Source of the DNA: Bradyrhizobium sp. SZCCT0148
Lineage (GTDB): Bacteria; Pseudomonadota; Alphaproteobacteria; Rhizobiales; Xanthobacteraceae
Assembly: GCF_018129985.1 (NCBI RefSeq)
Contig: NZ_JAFCKT010000008.1
Coordinates: 220,236-284,235, forward strand
Length of the DNA: 64,000 nucleotides
Reading direction: 5' to 3'
A program made the translations under genes and the position numbers. The stretch's first letter is position 1. Every line of letters begins with the position of its first letter. The notes under the pieces were generated by a model. That model saw only the letters and a list, made by a program, of their open reading frames with translations, made no database searches and had not been told where the DNA came from. Below are positions 42,663-51,650 of the stretch, in pieces.

Positions 42663-43640
42663 GTGAGGCCGATCGTGACGAGATTGATGGTGACTGCCGC
42701 AGCCGCGCTCCTGGCGCTTGCGCCGCTCGCGTCATCCGCAGCGGCGCGTGATGCCGTCATCGAGGGAAAATCCAACTGGCTCTTTGCCGGCTGGGAGAGC
42801 CTCACGATCGCGCGCCCTGACGCCGAGCGCGCGTCCGTCAGGCTCATTTCCGACATCGGCCGACTGCTGGCGCAGAAGAACGTCAAGCTGATCGTGGCAA
42901 TCGTCCCGCTCAAGCCACGCTACTATGAGGGCCTGCTTCCCGACGGACTGGCGATGTCCGACATCGTTCGAGCGCGTTACGATCGGGAGCTCACTGAACT
43001 ACGTGCTGCTGGGGTCAATACCCCCGACCTTCGCGACGCGCTCAAGACACTCATCGCCGACAAGAAAGAGGTCTTTTACCGCGCCGATTTTCACTGGACG
43101 ACTTTCGCCGCCGAAGCAGCCGCGGATCTCGTTGCCAAGACGATCACGGCCGATGGGCCGCTCCCCGGCAACGCCGGAAGCGGAGCCCGGCTCGGCGAGT
43201 GGATGAACGATCGACATCTTGGGGACCTCGCCGCCAACTTCCTGTCTCCGGAACGCAAGCGGGCGATCGGACCGGAGGCCTATGTCATCCGAGCCCCCGC
43301 CAAACCGGCCACCTCATTACTCGATGCGGAACCTTCCCCCGTCGCCGTCGTCGGCAACAGCTTCGTGCAGCCCTATTTCGGGTTTCCACAGCGCCTGTCC
43401 AACAAGATCGACAGACCCGTCGCGCTCAGATGGAATCCCGGCGACGTGGGTCCATGGGCCACGCTTTTGCAATTTCTCCAGTCGGCCGAGTTTACGACGT
43501 CGGTGAGATATCTCGTCTGGCAGTTCAACGAGGCACAGATTCAGAACGGGCCAGACGCTGTGGGCGAGTGGACTTCGCAAAGTATTTCGAGCCCTGCCGA
43601 GTGGCGCGCCAAGGTAACGGAAGCATTGAAAAATCGATAA
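42663..43640 (+). CDS. AlgX/AlgJ-like SGNH O-acetyltransferase (second copy)
   Basis: A 325-residue exported protein beginning at GTG 42663, GTG 42675 or ATG 42687; the sequence does not decide, and the signal peptide (LMVTAAAALLALAPLASSAA) is kept in all. The triad is seen as YRADFHW (Asp142, His144) and VAVVGNSFVQPY (Ser near 233). GKSNWLFAGWESL near residue 35 corresponds to the DWLY box of the upstream copy. It starts four bases after the stop of the first copy, so the pair is co-translated. In Pseudomonas two such proteins (AlgJ and AlgX) work in sequence, and the same division of labour is likely here. Confidence 0.83.
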   Translation: MRPIVTRLMVTAAAALLALAPLASSAAARDAVIEGKSNWLFAGWESLTIARPDAERASVRLISDIGRLLAQKNVKLIVAIVPLKPRYYEGLLPDGLAMSDIVRARYDRELTELRAAGVNTPDLRDALKTLIADKKEVFYRADFHWTTFAAEAAADLVAKTITADGPLPGNAGSGARLGEWMNDRHLGDLAANFLSPERKRAIGPEAYVIRAPAKPATSLLDAEPSPVAVVGNSFVQPYFGFPQRLSNKIDRPVALRWNPGDVGPWATLLQFLQSAEFTTSVRYLVWQFNEAQIQNGPDAVGEWTSQSISSPAEWRAKVTEALKNR

Positions 43641-43831
43641 AAAGCTTAATTTTCTCTGACTGGCTGTTGTCTGTCTGAATCTGCTGACAAATACCGCAGC
43701 AATTGCGCAACACGCGCGCGGAAAAGCATGAGTTTTGAAGGTGTTGTTGCAGCCGGACATCAAATTCCGGTTCCGCCAGATCGCCCCCTTCGCTAATCTC
43801 CACGACGTAAGTTTTATCTACCTGTGGGGCC

Positions 43832-46426
43832 ATGGCTATCTGGGGCGCAGAACGTCCAAGACGACGAAGGTTGCGGGCTGCCCTAGGCGGCCTCGTGCTT
43901 TCGCTTGTCTTGGTCTGCCCGGCAGGCGCCCAAACTGCAGATCCTGACCGTCCGCTCGAAGGTGAAGCCTACACCTCCGCCGAGGAGGCGTATAAGTCGT
44001 TTGGACAGGGCGACTATCAAGCTGCAGCGAACCAGGCTGCAGCATCGGTCGCGCTACGCCCCGACATTCTCCGTTTACGGCTGCTCTTGATCGACGCGCT
44101 GGTTGCTGCCGGCAATCTCGACGCTGCCGAACAGGCGACCACTGCAGCGCTCGCGACCTTCTCGGCGAACCAGGAGCTTGAATCCCGGCAAAGCAGTATT
44201 CGGCAGCGCCTTGCGCAGCAGCCAGCTGGCGAGGGCTATAAAGCGCTGGAGCGGGGCGATCCCAAGGCTGCTATTCGCGCTGCCCGCAAAGCCGTGGAAT
44301 ACGGTCCGGACGTGATGTCCTACCGCCTGCTCCTGCTCGCAGCCCAGCTCGCCGACAATAGCCTTGGCGGCGCCGCCGAGACGGCTTCTGAGGCGACCAA
44401 GCTCGATCCCGGCAATTACGTGCCGATTGTCTGGCGAGCTTATATCTACCAGAAGCTCGGCAACCGGACCCTTGCGGTGGCCGATTTCAACAGGGCGCTG
44501 GCCCTGCCCGACCTCACCGACAGCGAGAAAAAGCAGATCCGATTGATCGCGGCCGATGCAGCGCTGGCCTCCGGCGACGCTCGTGCGGTTCAGGTCCTGC
44601 TCCAGCCATACCCCAAGACGGACCCGCTGGTCGTCACACGTATCGGCGACGCCGATGCCGTTGCGGAAGGCAAGGCCACGCTCAAGGGTGATGGCAAGCT
44701 GATGCCGATGCCCGCACAGGATTGCCGCGACACGCCCTATGGCTCGGTGTGCAGCCTGCAGGCGCCGCTGGTTCAGAGCGTGGCAACGCCCATCGACAAG
44801 AAGGCGGAGGGCATCGAGGCGGCAGGGAAAGCCTATGAGGCCGCCCGAGCCAAGAACTACGGCGTCGCGATCGAGGAGGCCAGGAAGGCGATCGCGGACA
44901 CGCCCGAGATCGCCAGCACCCGGCTGCTGCTGATCAACCTGCAGCTGACGGCCGGCCGGCCGGCCGAGGCTGAAGCGACGGCGACCCGCGCCATCGCGGA
45001 AGGACTGACCACCGCCGAGATCTATGCTCAGCGCGGATTTGCACGGAGCCGCATCGGCAATGACCGGGGCGCCATGGCGGATTGGGAGACCGCGCTCGCG
45101 CGGGGGCTTTCAGTCGAGCAAGTCCGCAATGTGCGGCTCGCCCTGGTCGACACCGCGCTAAAGACCAAGGATCTGCAACGGGCGCTCCGTTCCATTCCGC
45201 GCACCGGCCTTGACTATGAATTCACCATTCGGCGCGCTTACGCCTACCAAGGCCTGGGACGGAAGGAAGAGGCTTTGCGCGACTTCCGCTCCGCCGAGCG
45301 GCTGTCGGTCACCAACGTTCAGCGGGATGGCGCGATCCAGGCCCAGATCAACACGCTGCTGGAGCTGGGCCGCAAGCCCGAAGCACGCGCGATCTTTGAC
45401 GCGGCGATCGCTCGGGGCCAACTTAGATCAATCAGGGATGCGGATGTTGCCTATATCGGGGTTGCCGTCGGCAACGATAAGGTGGCCCTGGAGCTGTTCG
45501 ATCGCGCCAAGGCCAACGGTGTGCTTCCGCCCCGGGCCACGATCGATGCCGGTTACACGGCGATGCGGCAGTTTCAGAATCCGAAGGCCATCGCCTACCT
45601 CATGGAGGGCATCGACGCGAAGGCTGACGGACGCATCAACATCGATGAGCAGAAGCTGTTCGAGACACGGCGGACGGTTGCCGACCTCACCCGCGTCTGG
45701 GGCATCAACAGCTCTATCTCTTACGGCAAGGTTGGATCGGCTCCCAATCCCTTCCTGACGATCAACTCGCCGGCCAGCACCTACACGTCCCAGTTCGGAT
45801 CCGAACTCTATTACCGCCCCGAGGCGTTCGGAAACCGCAACGGCGCGCTGTTCGAAGTGTTCGGCCGGGTGTTCGAGACGTTGTATGACGAGGCCGGTGG
45901 CCCCACCGGGCTACGCACGACCCAGGGCATGGCGGGCGCGCGCTGGAAACCCTTCTCGGACCACAACCTCGTCCTCGAGGTCGACAAGCTGTTCAGGCTC
46001 GGCGATGCCGCCCGCGACGACACGCTGCTCAGGGCAGCCTATTCATACACAGTCGGAACCGATTTGCGGGCGATCGATACGCATTGGCCGACCTGGTACA
46101 TCTACACTGAGGTCGATCGCTTCTTCGAGAAGACGCAGCTGGTCGGGCTGTTCGAGGGACGCTTTGGTCACAGCTTCCGGATGGATCCGATCAGTCGAAA
46201 CCTGGTGTTCTTCCCGCACGCGGTCATTGCGGCCAGCTACGACGATTCATTCGCGGTCCACGACGCCTATTCCGCTGGCGTCGGTGGTTCGATCCGCTAC
46301 TGGTTTGGCGAGACGAAATACATTGCGCCTCCCTCGTATTGGGAGCTGACTTTGCAATACCGTTTCAGACTTGCAGGCGATAAACGCGCCGAGGGCATCT
46401 TCGCTCAGACCTCGATCAACTACTGA
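43832..46426 (+). CDS. TPR protein with NfrA-like C-terminal domain, putative outer-membrane exporter
   Basis: An 864-residue exported protein. The signal peptide is long (LRAALGGLVLSLVLVCPAGA). Residues about 45-600 consist of tetratricopeptide-like helical pairs (AEEAYKSFGQGDYQAAANQA; EAARKAIADTPEIASTRLLL). The last 230 residues form an aromatic-rich beta domain (QFGSELYYRPEAFGNRNGAL; WPTWYIYTEVDRFFE) ending in INY, as in the C-terminal domain of the phage N4 receptor NfrA and BcsC/PelB-like porins. A TPR scaffold plus outer-membrane barrel is the usual design of secretin-independent polysaccharide exporters. It follows the acetylation cassette by 191 bases on the same strand, so it may carry the acetylated polymer across the outer membrane. 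Confidence 0.85.
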   Translation: MAIWGAERPRRRRLRAALGGLVLSLVLVCPAGAQTADPDRPLEGEAYTSAEEAYKSFGQGDYQAAANQAAASVALRPDILRLRLLLIDALVAAGNLDAAEQATTAALATFSANQELESRQSSIRQRLAQQPAGEGYKALERGDPKAAIRAARKAVEYGPDVMSYRLLLLAAQLADNSLGGAAETASEATKLDPGNYVPIVWRAYIYQKLGNRTLAVADFNRALALPDLTDSEKKQIRLIAADAALASGDARAVQVLLQPYPKTDPLVVTRIGDADAVAEGKATLKGDGKLMPMPAQDCRDTPYGSVCSLQAPLVQSVATPIDKKAEGIEAAGKAYEAARAKNYGVAIEEARKAIADTPEIASTRLLLINLQLTAGRPAEAEATATRAIAEGLTTAEIYAQRGFARSRIGNDRGAMADWETALARGLSVEQVRNVRLALVDTALKTKDLQRALRSIPRTGLDYEFTIRRAYAYQGLGRKEEALRDFRSAERLSVTNVQRDGAIQAQINTLLELGRKPEARAIFDAAIARGQLRSIRDADVAYIGVAVGNDKVALELFDRAKANGVLPPRATIDAGYTAMRQFQNPKAIAYLMEGIDAKADGRINIDEQKLFETRRTVADLTRVWGINSSISYGKVGSAPNPFLTINSPASTYTSQFGSELYYRPEAFGNRNGALFEVFGRVFETLYDEAGGPTGLRTTQGMAGARWKPFSDHNLVLEVDKLFRLGDAARDDTLLRAAYSYTVGTDLRAIDTHWPTWYIYTEVDRFFEKTQLVGLFEGRFGHSFRMDPISRNLVFFPHAVIAASYDDSFAVHDAYSAGVGGSIRYWFGETKYIAPPSYWELTLQYRFRLAGDKRAEGIFAQTSINY

Positions 46427-46487
46427 GGCACCGTTGCCCGTAGACACTCGCTAGCGGACTTTGGCAACCGTGTTCTTGTCGCCGGTG

Positions 46488-46580
46488 TTAAGCGCCGATT
46501 ATCCAGGCAATGCCTGTGGTAATAGCCCAGAACCAGGCAACCATGCCGACCACGAGCGACATGACGTAAAGCGAACGCAT
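46488..46580 (-). CDS. 30-aa single-helix membrane microprotein
   Basis: A 30-codon frame starts at ATG 46580 with GAGGAA eight bases upstream; that site overlaps the stop codon of the 55-residue gene. The product (MRSLYVMSLVVGMVAWFWAI, then a second hydrophobic half) is one long transmembrane helix with a basic N-terminus. The tight arrangement with the upstream small gene argues that it is translated. No family is recognised. Confidence 0.55.
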   Translation of the reverse strand: MRSLYVMSLVVGMVAWFWAITTGIAWIIGA

Positions 46581-46592
46581 TATTCGAGTTCC

Positions 46593-46760
46593 TCAGTGAC
46601 GACCGAGGCGCCATGTATCCGCCTCGAGAACGCGCTGCCTCAGCCGCAAGACTTCGAAATAGCGCTCGGCGATTGTCTCAGCGACCGGAGGCCGCTTCGG
46701 CGCCCGCTTGGTCTTCTTTAATTCACGTGGCTTCCGCCCCTTCGGAAATGCGCTTTTCAT
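46593..46760 (-). CDS. Small basic protein (55 aa) of unknown function
   Basis: From the ATG at 46760, preceded by GGAG seven bases upstream, a 55-residue protein is encoded. It opens with a very basic segment (KGRKPRELKKTKRAPKRPP) and continues as a helix (ETIAERYFEVLRLRQRVLEA). It could bind nucleic acid or another acidic partner. Its stop lies 12 bases before the start of the 30-residue membrane microprotein, so the two form a small operon reading leftward, opposite to the exporter gene. The longer open frame to 46928 has no support. Similar short proteins seem frequent in Bradyrhizobium, but I cannot name a family. Confidence 0.6.
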   Translation of the reverse strand: MKSAFPKGRKPRELKKTKRAPKRPPVAETIAERYFEVLRLRQRVLEADTWRLGRH

Positions 46761-47293
46761 AAAAATCTCCAAGGTCAAACCAGAAGCAAAACGCATACCA
46801 GTACAGGAAAGACATGGTCGCCCAACCAAACGTTGGTTGCGCGGGCCGCAGCGCGGTTCAATCAAAGTCCCGTGACCCGACACCCACATCGAGATTCCTG
46901 GCCACAACCGCAGCAACGAGCTCGCCATGCTGGCAACGGCACGAAATCCGGATGTGCGCGACGTTTGCTGGTGCGGTGTGAAGCAAGCCTAACGCCGTCG
47001 TGGAGTTTTGGTCAATTCGACGAACGCTGCATCGCGCGTTGAAGATGAATGCGTGTTTATCTACATGAACAAGCCAAATGCAGTCGGGCCACGACAAGCG
47101 CGGCGGGCGAGCAAGCCCCCAACTTCTCATCACTCAACCTAAAAGCTACGCGCGCACAATGCAGGTCCGCCTACCCCACTCAGCGGATTAAATGCGGCAA
47201 ATTGCCCATACCGGCGTCGCCTCCCTGTCATCATGGCGTTGGAACACGCATGCGACGCCTCCTGCACTTTACGAACAATGGGAGTTAAGTTTT
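46761..47293. other. Intergenic region with degenerate operator candidate
   Basis: No gene is supported in these 533 bases. TGCGACGCC at 47251-47259 differs from the shared palindrome TGCGWCGCA by one base and lies 35 bases before the next gene's ATG. Confidence 0.35.
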
Positions 47294-47965
47294 ATGCTTC
47301 GAAAAGTAGCCGCCGCACTTTCCCTCGCAGGGTTTCTGGCTCATGCGGTGCCCGCCTCCGCTGATGTGATAAGCAATCCGACGAATAGCGACAGTCTGCT
47401 CTATCTCTCCGGCGCGCCGGTGGGTGGTCAGCAGACACAGTTCGTCGGACAAACCTTCACCGCTTCCATCACAGGGGCGTTGACCAACTTTCAGTTCACT
47501 CTGAATAGTTCGACCATCCCATCGCTCTATGGCGCCGTGTACGCGTGGGACGGTTCCAAGCCGACCACGATGCTTTGGCAGAGCCCGGTGGTGTCCGGAG
47601 CCGCCGGTCTGCTGGACTTCTCACCGGTGGGGGTCAACCTCTCAGAAGGCCAGACCTATGTCGCGTTCCTGAGCACCTACGGGATAGCCAATAACAGCGG
47701 CTTGGCGACCGTCGCGGATTGCTTGCCTTTCGCCGGCTGCAACTCAAACTCCATCCCCAATCTCGGCAAGATGGTGTTTGCTAATGTTCTGGCGGACGGG
47801 CCCACATGGACGTCGGTGAATTTTAGGGATGCAACCTTCTCGGCGACCATCACAAGCGCCGTCCCTGAGCCCTCGACCTGGGCGATGTTCATCCTCGGCT
47901 TCGCCGGCGTCAGCCTCCTTGCCTATCGCCGCAAGCAACACGGTAGCGGCCTCACCGTGACGTGA
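47294..47965 (+). CDS. PEPxWA-CTERM sorting-tag protein
   Basis: This is a 223-residue exported protein. The ATG at 47294 is preferred because GGGAG lies 9 bases upstream and a signal peptide follows (KVAAALSLAGFLAHAVPASA); the longer frame from 47192 is unlikely. The body is beta-rich with a choice-of-anchor-like pattern (QTQFVGQTFTASITGALTNF; GLLDFSPVGVNLSEGQTYVA). The C-terminal tag is VPEPSTWAMFILGFAGVSLL followed by AYRRKQ, a complete PEPxWA tripartite signal for the exosortase. A perfect terminator hairpin follows at 47991. The ligand or partner of the body is unknown. Confidence 0.9.
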   Translation: MLRKVAAALSLAGFLAHAVPASADVISNPTNSDSLLYLSGAPVGGQQTQFVGQTFTASITGALTNFQFTLNSSTIPSLYGAVYAWDGSKPTTMLWQSPVVSGAAGLLDFSPVGVNLSEGQTYVAFLSTYGIANNSGLATVADCLPFAGCNSNSIPNLGKMVFANVLADGPTWTSVNFRDATFSATITSAVPEPSTWAMFILGFAGVSLLAYRRKQHGSGLTVT

Positions 47966-47990
47966 GTTCGCTCAAGCATCGACGATTAGG

Positions 47991-48015
47991 AGACCGCCCG
48001 CGAGGGCGGTCTTTT
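47991..48015 (+). terminator. Rho-independent terminator of the tagged-protein gene
   Basis: AGACCGCCC (47991-47999) pairs perfectly with GGGCGGTCT (48004-48012) around the tetraloop GCGA, followed by TTT. It lies 26 bases after the stop. Confidence 0.9.
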
Positions 48016-48457
48016 GCAAGCTCAAGCCCGACCAATTAGTTATTAATATTTAAAGATTGCCCGAATTTAATCAAAAATATCTCCAGCCCCGCAAAACGGT
48101 AAATAAGGCGCCGACGGGTGTCCCTCCGAAAATCGACGATTGATCGCTATGCTGCTACGTTTCTGGCATGCACCGCGATGTTAAAGAGATGTTGGCCGGC
48201 TCTACCGCCATCCCTCTGTTTGGGGCGGCTCTCATTCAGTGGCCGTCATTTGGTTTGCTCGTAGATCAGCACCTCTGCTCTCGTCTTAGTGCCGTTTGGC
48301 ATTCGATACCGCGCCTTCTGAGCCGGTTGGAAGCGCTGTGAGATCGGGTTGCTGATCTCCCGCGATTCGCGGATTGGAATTAATCGGTGTCTCTAAGGAT
48401 ACCGCCAGCCTTCGTTGAACGAACGGCCCTGCCCTCGTCCACGCCGCGCTCAAGAAT

Positions 48458-48487
48458 AAGCCGCCCAACTGAGGCGGCTTTGGTTTT
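48458..48487. terminator. Bidirectional terminator-like hairpin
   Basis: AAGCCGCC (48458-48465) pairs with GGCGGCTT (48473-48480). T-rich sequence follows on the right; on the left side the minus strand reads ATTCTT. It lies just after the stop of the decayed minus-strand gene at 48504. Confidence 0.6.
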
Positions 48488-48503
48488 CAGGTTGGGGGTA
48501 ATT

Positions 48504-48720
48504 TCAGGCTCGGCGGAGCGTAGGCTTGTTCTTCTGTCGACAGGCCATGAAGCCCAGACCAGCGAAGCCCAGCATCATCATGGCCCAGGTCGAAGATTCG
48601 GGGACCGATGAAATTTGGTCGGGAGCGAAGTTTGCCGATAACAGATCGCCGGTCTTCTTGGCATCGGTGTTGTTGATAAAGAAGGCGACCTTGAGATGTG
48701 GATTGCTGAAATCGAGGCCA
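48504..48720 (-). pseudogene. Decayed PEPxWA-CTERM protein, 3' part only
   Basis: The minus strand reads LDFSNPHLKVAFFINNTDAK, then SVPESSTWAMMMLGFAGLGF with a basic end ACRQKNKPTLRRA and a stop at 48504. The PEP motif has become PES. Upstream the frame meets a stop near 48760, and no signal peptide is present. It is therefore the remaining third of a sorting-tag gene. Confidence 0.7.
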
Positions 48721-48777
48721 GCGCCGCTGGGCGACCGCCCGAGGGCGGCCTCTTGCCTTCATCTCGGATGGTCCAAA

Positions 48778-48855
48778 CTAGCCAGCCGTCAACGCTGCCT
48801 GCGACTTTGGTCGAAATGCCAAAAATCCCATACCAGCGAAGCCCACCCGTTGTCC
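48778..48855 (-). pseudogene. Second decayed sorting-tag tail
   Basis: The minus strand reads VGFAGMGFLAFRPKSQAALT and then AG before TAG at 48778. This matches the hydrophobic and basic parts of a PEPxWA-CTERM tag (GFAGxGFLAYRRK), but the PEP motif and everything before it are lost. Confidence 0.55.
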
Positions 48856-49323
48856 CGATTTTGAATCATTCAGGCAAAATCGAGGTTCCATTGCTTCATT
48901 CCCGGGTCCACCGTGCCCGCGGGCACTTCGGAAGAGAGTCCGCGCGGGGCGACTTCGGTTCAGAGATTTAGACCATGCGCCTCAGACAACCTAAAGTTAA
49001 GACATCGGGCCTAGGGTCCCATCCTGCCCGGCCCAATCCCGGACAGGCCTTTTGGTAAGCTTAGACCCCAGCCCCGATCTCAACCCGGTGCTGGGGTTTT
49101 TGTTTGAAGAAGGCGGCCTCTGGGTACTAATTACCAGCGTTCCCTAGCAAACGTGATTGGAGCCAAGGGCTCGTCCTCTGCGCGACTATGGCGACTAAGC
49201 TCCCCGTCGGTCCTTTCGGCTTAACCAACGCCGCCCGAATGCTAAAAATCCGTTATTTTTGTTTGACTGCATCGCGATTTCAGATGAGAAGTAAATCTAA
49301 TTTAATTTTATAGAGAGGGCGCT

Positions 49324-50031
49324 ATGTTTCGTCGATTGGTGTTGGGAGCGTTGGCTGGCGCGTTGTGGGCCGTGTCACCCGCGGGCGCTGCGACCCTTAC
49401 AGGGACACTGACGTCAGACAATGCATTTCAGGCTTATATCAGCAACAACGACTCAACGCTGGGGAACTTGATTACGCCCGGTGGGACCGGTTCGGACTGG
49501 CGTAGCCCGCAGTCGTTTAATGTAAATCTCGGGGCTGGCACCTGGTATCTCCACATCGTTGCGGAGAATTTCGCTTCGGACGCCGATCATACCACCACCC
49601 CGGCCAACCCAGGGGGAAACCCGAACGCGATCCTTGGGCAGTTTGGGCTGACTGGAGGCTTGTTTGGAAATGGTTCAACAATCCTGCTGACTTCGACGGA
49701 TCCGGTCTGGCGGGCGCAGGAAGTAGCTGCGGGCGCATCATGGACTGCTCCCTCCGGAGCCCCTGCACATCAGTATGCTTCGGGTAATAACAACGGCGGG
49801 TCCAACATTTGGACCGGCGCTTACGGCGGACCGATCCCGGGCATTAGCACAAGCGCCGAGTGGGTCTGGGCGAATACTTCGGCAAGCAACACCGGAGAAG
49901 CTTTCTTCTCTGCAACTATCTCAGCGGTCCCCGAGCCCTCCACATGGGCCATGATGGTCCTCGGCTTCGCTGGTCTCGGCTTCATGGCCTATCGGCGCAA
50001 GCAGGCGTCGGCAGTCGCCGCACGCGCCTAA
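49324..50031 (+). CDS. PEPxWA-CTERM sorting-tag protein
   Basis: A 235-residue exported protein with signal peptide RRLVLGALAGALWAVSPAGA. A beta-rich body follows with TLTGTLTSDNAFQAYISNND and a segment GTWYLHIVAENFASDADH. The C-terminal tag is VPEPSTWAMMVLGFAGLGFM followed by AYRRKQ. GAGAGGG precedes the ATG by about four bases, and an AT-rich leader lies upstream. A perfect ten-base terminator follows at 50060. The composition, rich in N, S, T and G, is typical of surface-exposed exosortase substrates. Confidence 0.9.
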   Translation: MFRRLVLGALAGALWAVSPAGAATLTGTLTSDNAFQAYISNNDSTLGNLITPGGTGSDWRSPQSFNVNLGAGTWYLHIVAENFASDADHTTTPANPGGNPNAILGQFGLTGGLFGNGSTILLTSTDPVWRAQEVAAGASWTAPSGAPAHQYASGNNNGGSNIWTGAYGGPIPGISTSAEWVWANTSASNTGEAFFSATISAVPEPSTWAMMVLGFAGLGFMAYRRKQASAVAARA

Positions 50032-50059
50032 CGGTCCAGGCGCACAACTATTAATCGGG

Positions 50060-50089
50060 AGAGCCGCCCTTTTGGGCGGCTCTTTTCTT
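50060..50089 (+). terminator. Rho-independent terminator
   Basis: AGAGCCGCCC (50060-50069) pairs perfectly with GGGCGGCTCT (50074-50083) over a TTTT loop, followed by TTCTTT. It is 29 bases after the stop at 50031. Confidence 0.92.
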
Positions 50090-50234
50090 TGGCAAGTGTG
50101 CGTCCGTAATCCCTTAGCTCTCAAGCCAAGTCATTCGTGGCCCTCCGCTTACCTTACGCCGGGCTGGATCACCGGAGTTCAAATGCACAGACTTCCCCAT
50201 CAGCATCGCATGGCCAGTTAAGGGATGAGAAACA

Positions 50235-50260
50235 AAAAGACAGCCCACAGGCGGTCTTCC
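50235..50260 (-). terminator. Terminator of the leftward tagged-protein gene
   Basis: On the minus strand AGACCGCC and GGGCTGTCT pair with one mismatch around a short loop and run into TTTTTG. It lies about 25-45 bases after the stop at 50283. Confidence 0.65.
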
Positions 50261-50282
50261 TGATGTTCTGAAAGCCCGTTTA

Positions 50283-51032
50283 TCAAACACTGGTGAGAGC
50301 GGTCTGGTTGCGGCGACGATAAGTCACAAATCCAACGCCGCAGAAGCCGAGGATCATCATGGCCCAGGTGGAAGGCTCTGGCACCGCGCTTACCGTGGTG
50401 ACAGTGACATTATCGAATGCAGAACTGAAATCGTTGCTCGGGTCGCCGCTCAGGAACGTGAAAGTGGCGGAATCAGAAACGCCAAAACCCTGGTAGATGT
50501 AATTGTTCCAGACCTGGGTGATGCTGCCATTGGTAACTGAGCTGTCAGAGTTGACAGCGGAGAACTTCTGCACGCCGTCGACGAGCAGATTGACAGTGGT
50601 CGTCGACCCAAACACCCCTTGAGGATCGATTACGTTTCCGACCGAAAAGGAAACGAGATACGTTTTACCCAACAGGCCAGAAACTGTTACCTTGACGCCT
50701 TCGTTGCCGTTGGCATCTTGCCCTGCCAAGTCTGCCCATTGATTGCCTGACTGAGCGGGAAAGTGAATTCCGTTCTGGGTAAAGTTCGTTGTTACGACAG
50801 AAACGGCGTCCGGCCTATTCGGAGGGGCGACGACAGTCCATGGCCCGATCGCGGCGCCGGTACCATAGTTGTCGTATCCTCCCGAGCTTCCGCTCGGCCC
50901 GGAGTGGTTCACCACTTCTGTCTCGAAGCCGTCGGAAAATACGACGGTGTTTGCTTGGGCAACAGTGGCGAAACTACAAACAGCCAAGTATGCGGAAAGT
51001 GACGCAATTGAAAAGGCAGATCCAAGCCGCAT
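50283..51032 (-). CDS. PEPxWA-CTERM sorting-tag protein
   Basis: This is a 249-residue exported protein with a signal peptide (AFSIASLSAYLAVCSFATVA, cut near QANT). The body looks like a carbohydrate-binding or DUF642-like beta sandwich: FSDGFETEVVNHSG near the start, WTVVAPPNRPDAVSVV, QWADLAGQDANGNEGVKVTV and FSSAFDNVTVTTV before the tag. That domain order (FExG, then SxQxVDLxG-like, then DNVxV) is typical of DUF642/galactose-binding-like secreted proteins, so sugar binding is plausible. The tag is VPEPSTWAMMILGFCGVGFV followed by TYRRRNQ. It is a single leftward gene. Confidence 0.9.
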   Translation of the reverse strand: MRLGSAFSIASLSAYLAVCSFATVAQANTVVFSDGFETEVVNHSGPSGSSGGYDNYGTGAAIGPWTVVAPPNRPDAVSVVTTNFTQNGIHFPAQSGNQWADLAGQDANGNEGVKVTVSGLLGKTYLVSFSVGNVIDPQGVFGSTTTVNLLVDGVQKFSAVNSDSSVTNGSITQVWNNYIYQGFGVSDSATFTFLSGDPSNDFSSAFDNVTVTTVSAVPEPSTWAMMILGFCGVGFVTYRRRNQTALTSV

Positions 51033-51650
51033 CGAAATCTCCTGACCTATCCAACAAAAAAGGAATTCAGCGATACCGGCTATCTTTCGAAGACTACACT
51101 CACGGGTGAGAGAGTCAAAAACTTCGCGCTGTTCAATAGTGCACGCAGTAACAACATCGTCGTGACAATCGATCCCTCACCCTCACTCTACGGCTTGGCC
51201 GAGCTTATCGCGCCGAGCCGCGTGCATCGCAAGAGTCATGTCCTTTCGAAACTTCCGATACTTCGGCAGGTTCCCGTGACCTGCCGGCCAGTCCGAGCCG
51301 ATGAGTACGGACCACTCCTTTTAGAGGCGGGACAGAGTCATCGCCGGCAGGTGGCGGCGCCGCACACATAGCGGTGACGTGAGGCCCGTTTGATGGGCAA
51401 GTTGGCAATGGCTCCGAAAGAAAGAGCGCTGCAAACAGCGGCTCGGACCCTAGCAAACTGCGGGTCGGGCTATGCGCCAAGGAACATCGCTCAGCGAAAG
51501 ACGTCGGGTTAACTCAGAACGTGCCAGTTCATTGACGATGCGCGCGTTCGGCCCCCTAGCGCATTGCAAACTGAAATGCTGCAAGACCGAAAGCGCTGGC
51601 GATGGAAAGCTGCCGGAGGTGGAATCAGTCGAGGCAGGTGACGACGATGG
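51033..51650. other. Intergenic region without a supported gene
   Basis: 618 bases between two leftward tagged-protein genes. No terminator with a T-run was seen after the stop at 51651, and no small gene is convincing. Confidence 0.4.

Larger units (their letters stand above)
48016..49323. other. Region of decayed sorting-tag genes
   Basis: No intact gene in 1.3 kb. It holds two broken PEPxWA-CTERM tails on the minus strand (48504-48720 and 48778-48855) and their terminator-like hairpins. A GC hairpin at about 48732-48752 (GACCGCCC/GGGCGGCC) and AT-rich patches near 48035-48080 and 49250-49315 are also present. The latter is the promoter region of the next tagged gene. Confidence 0.55.
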
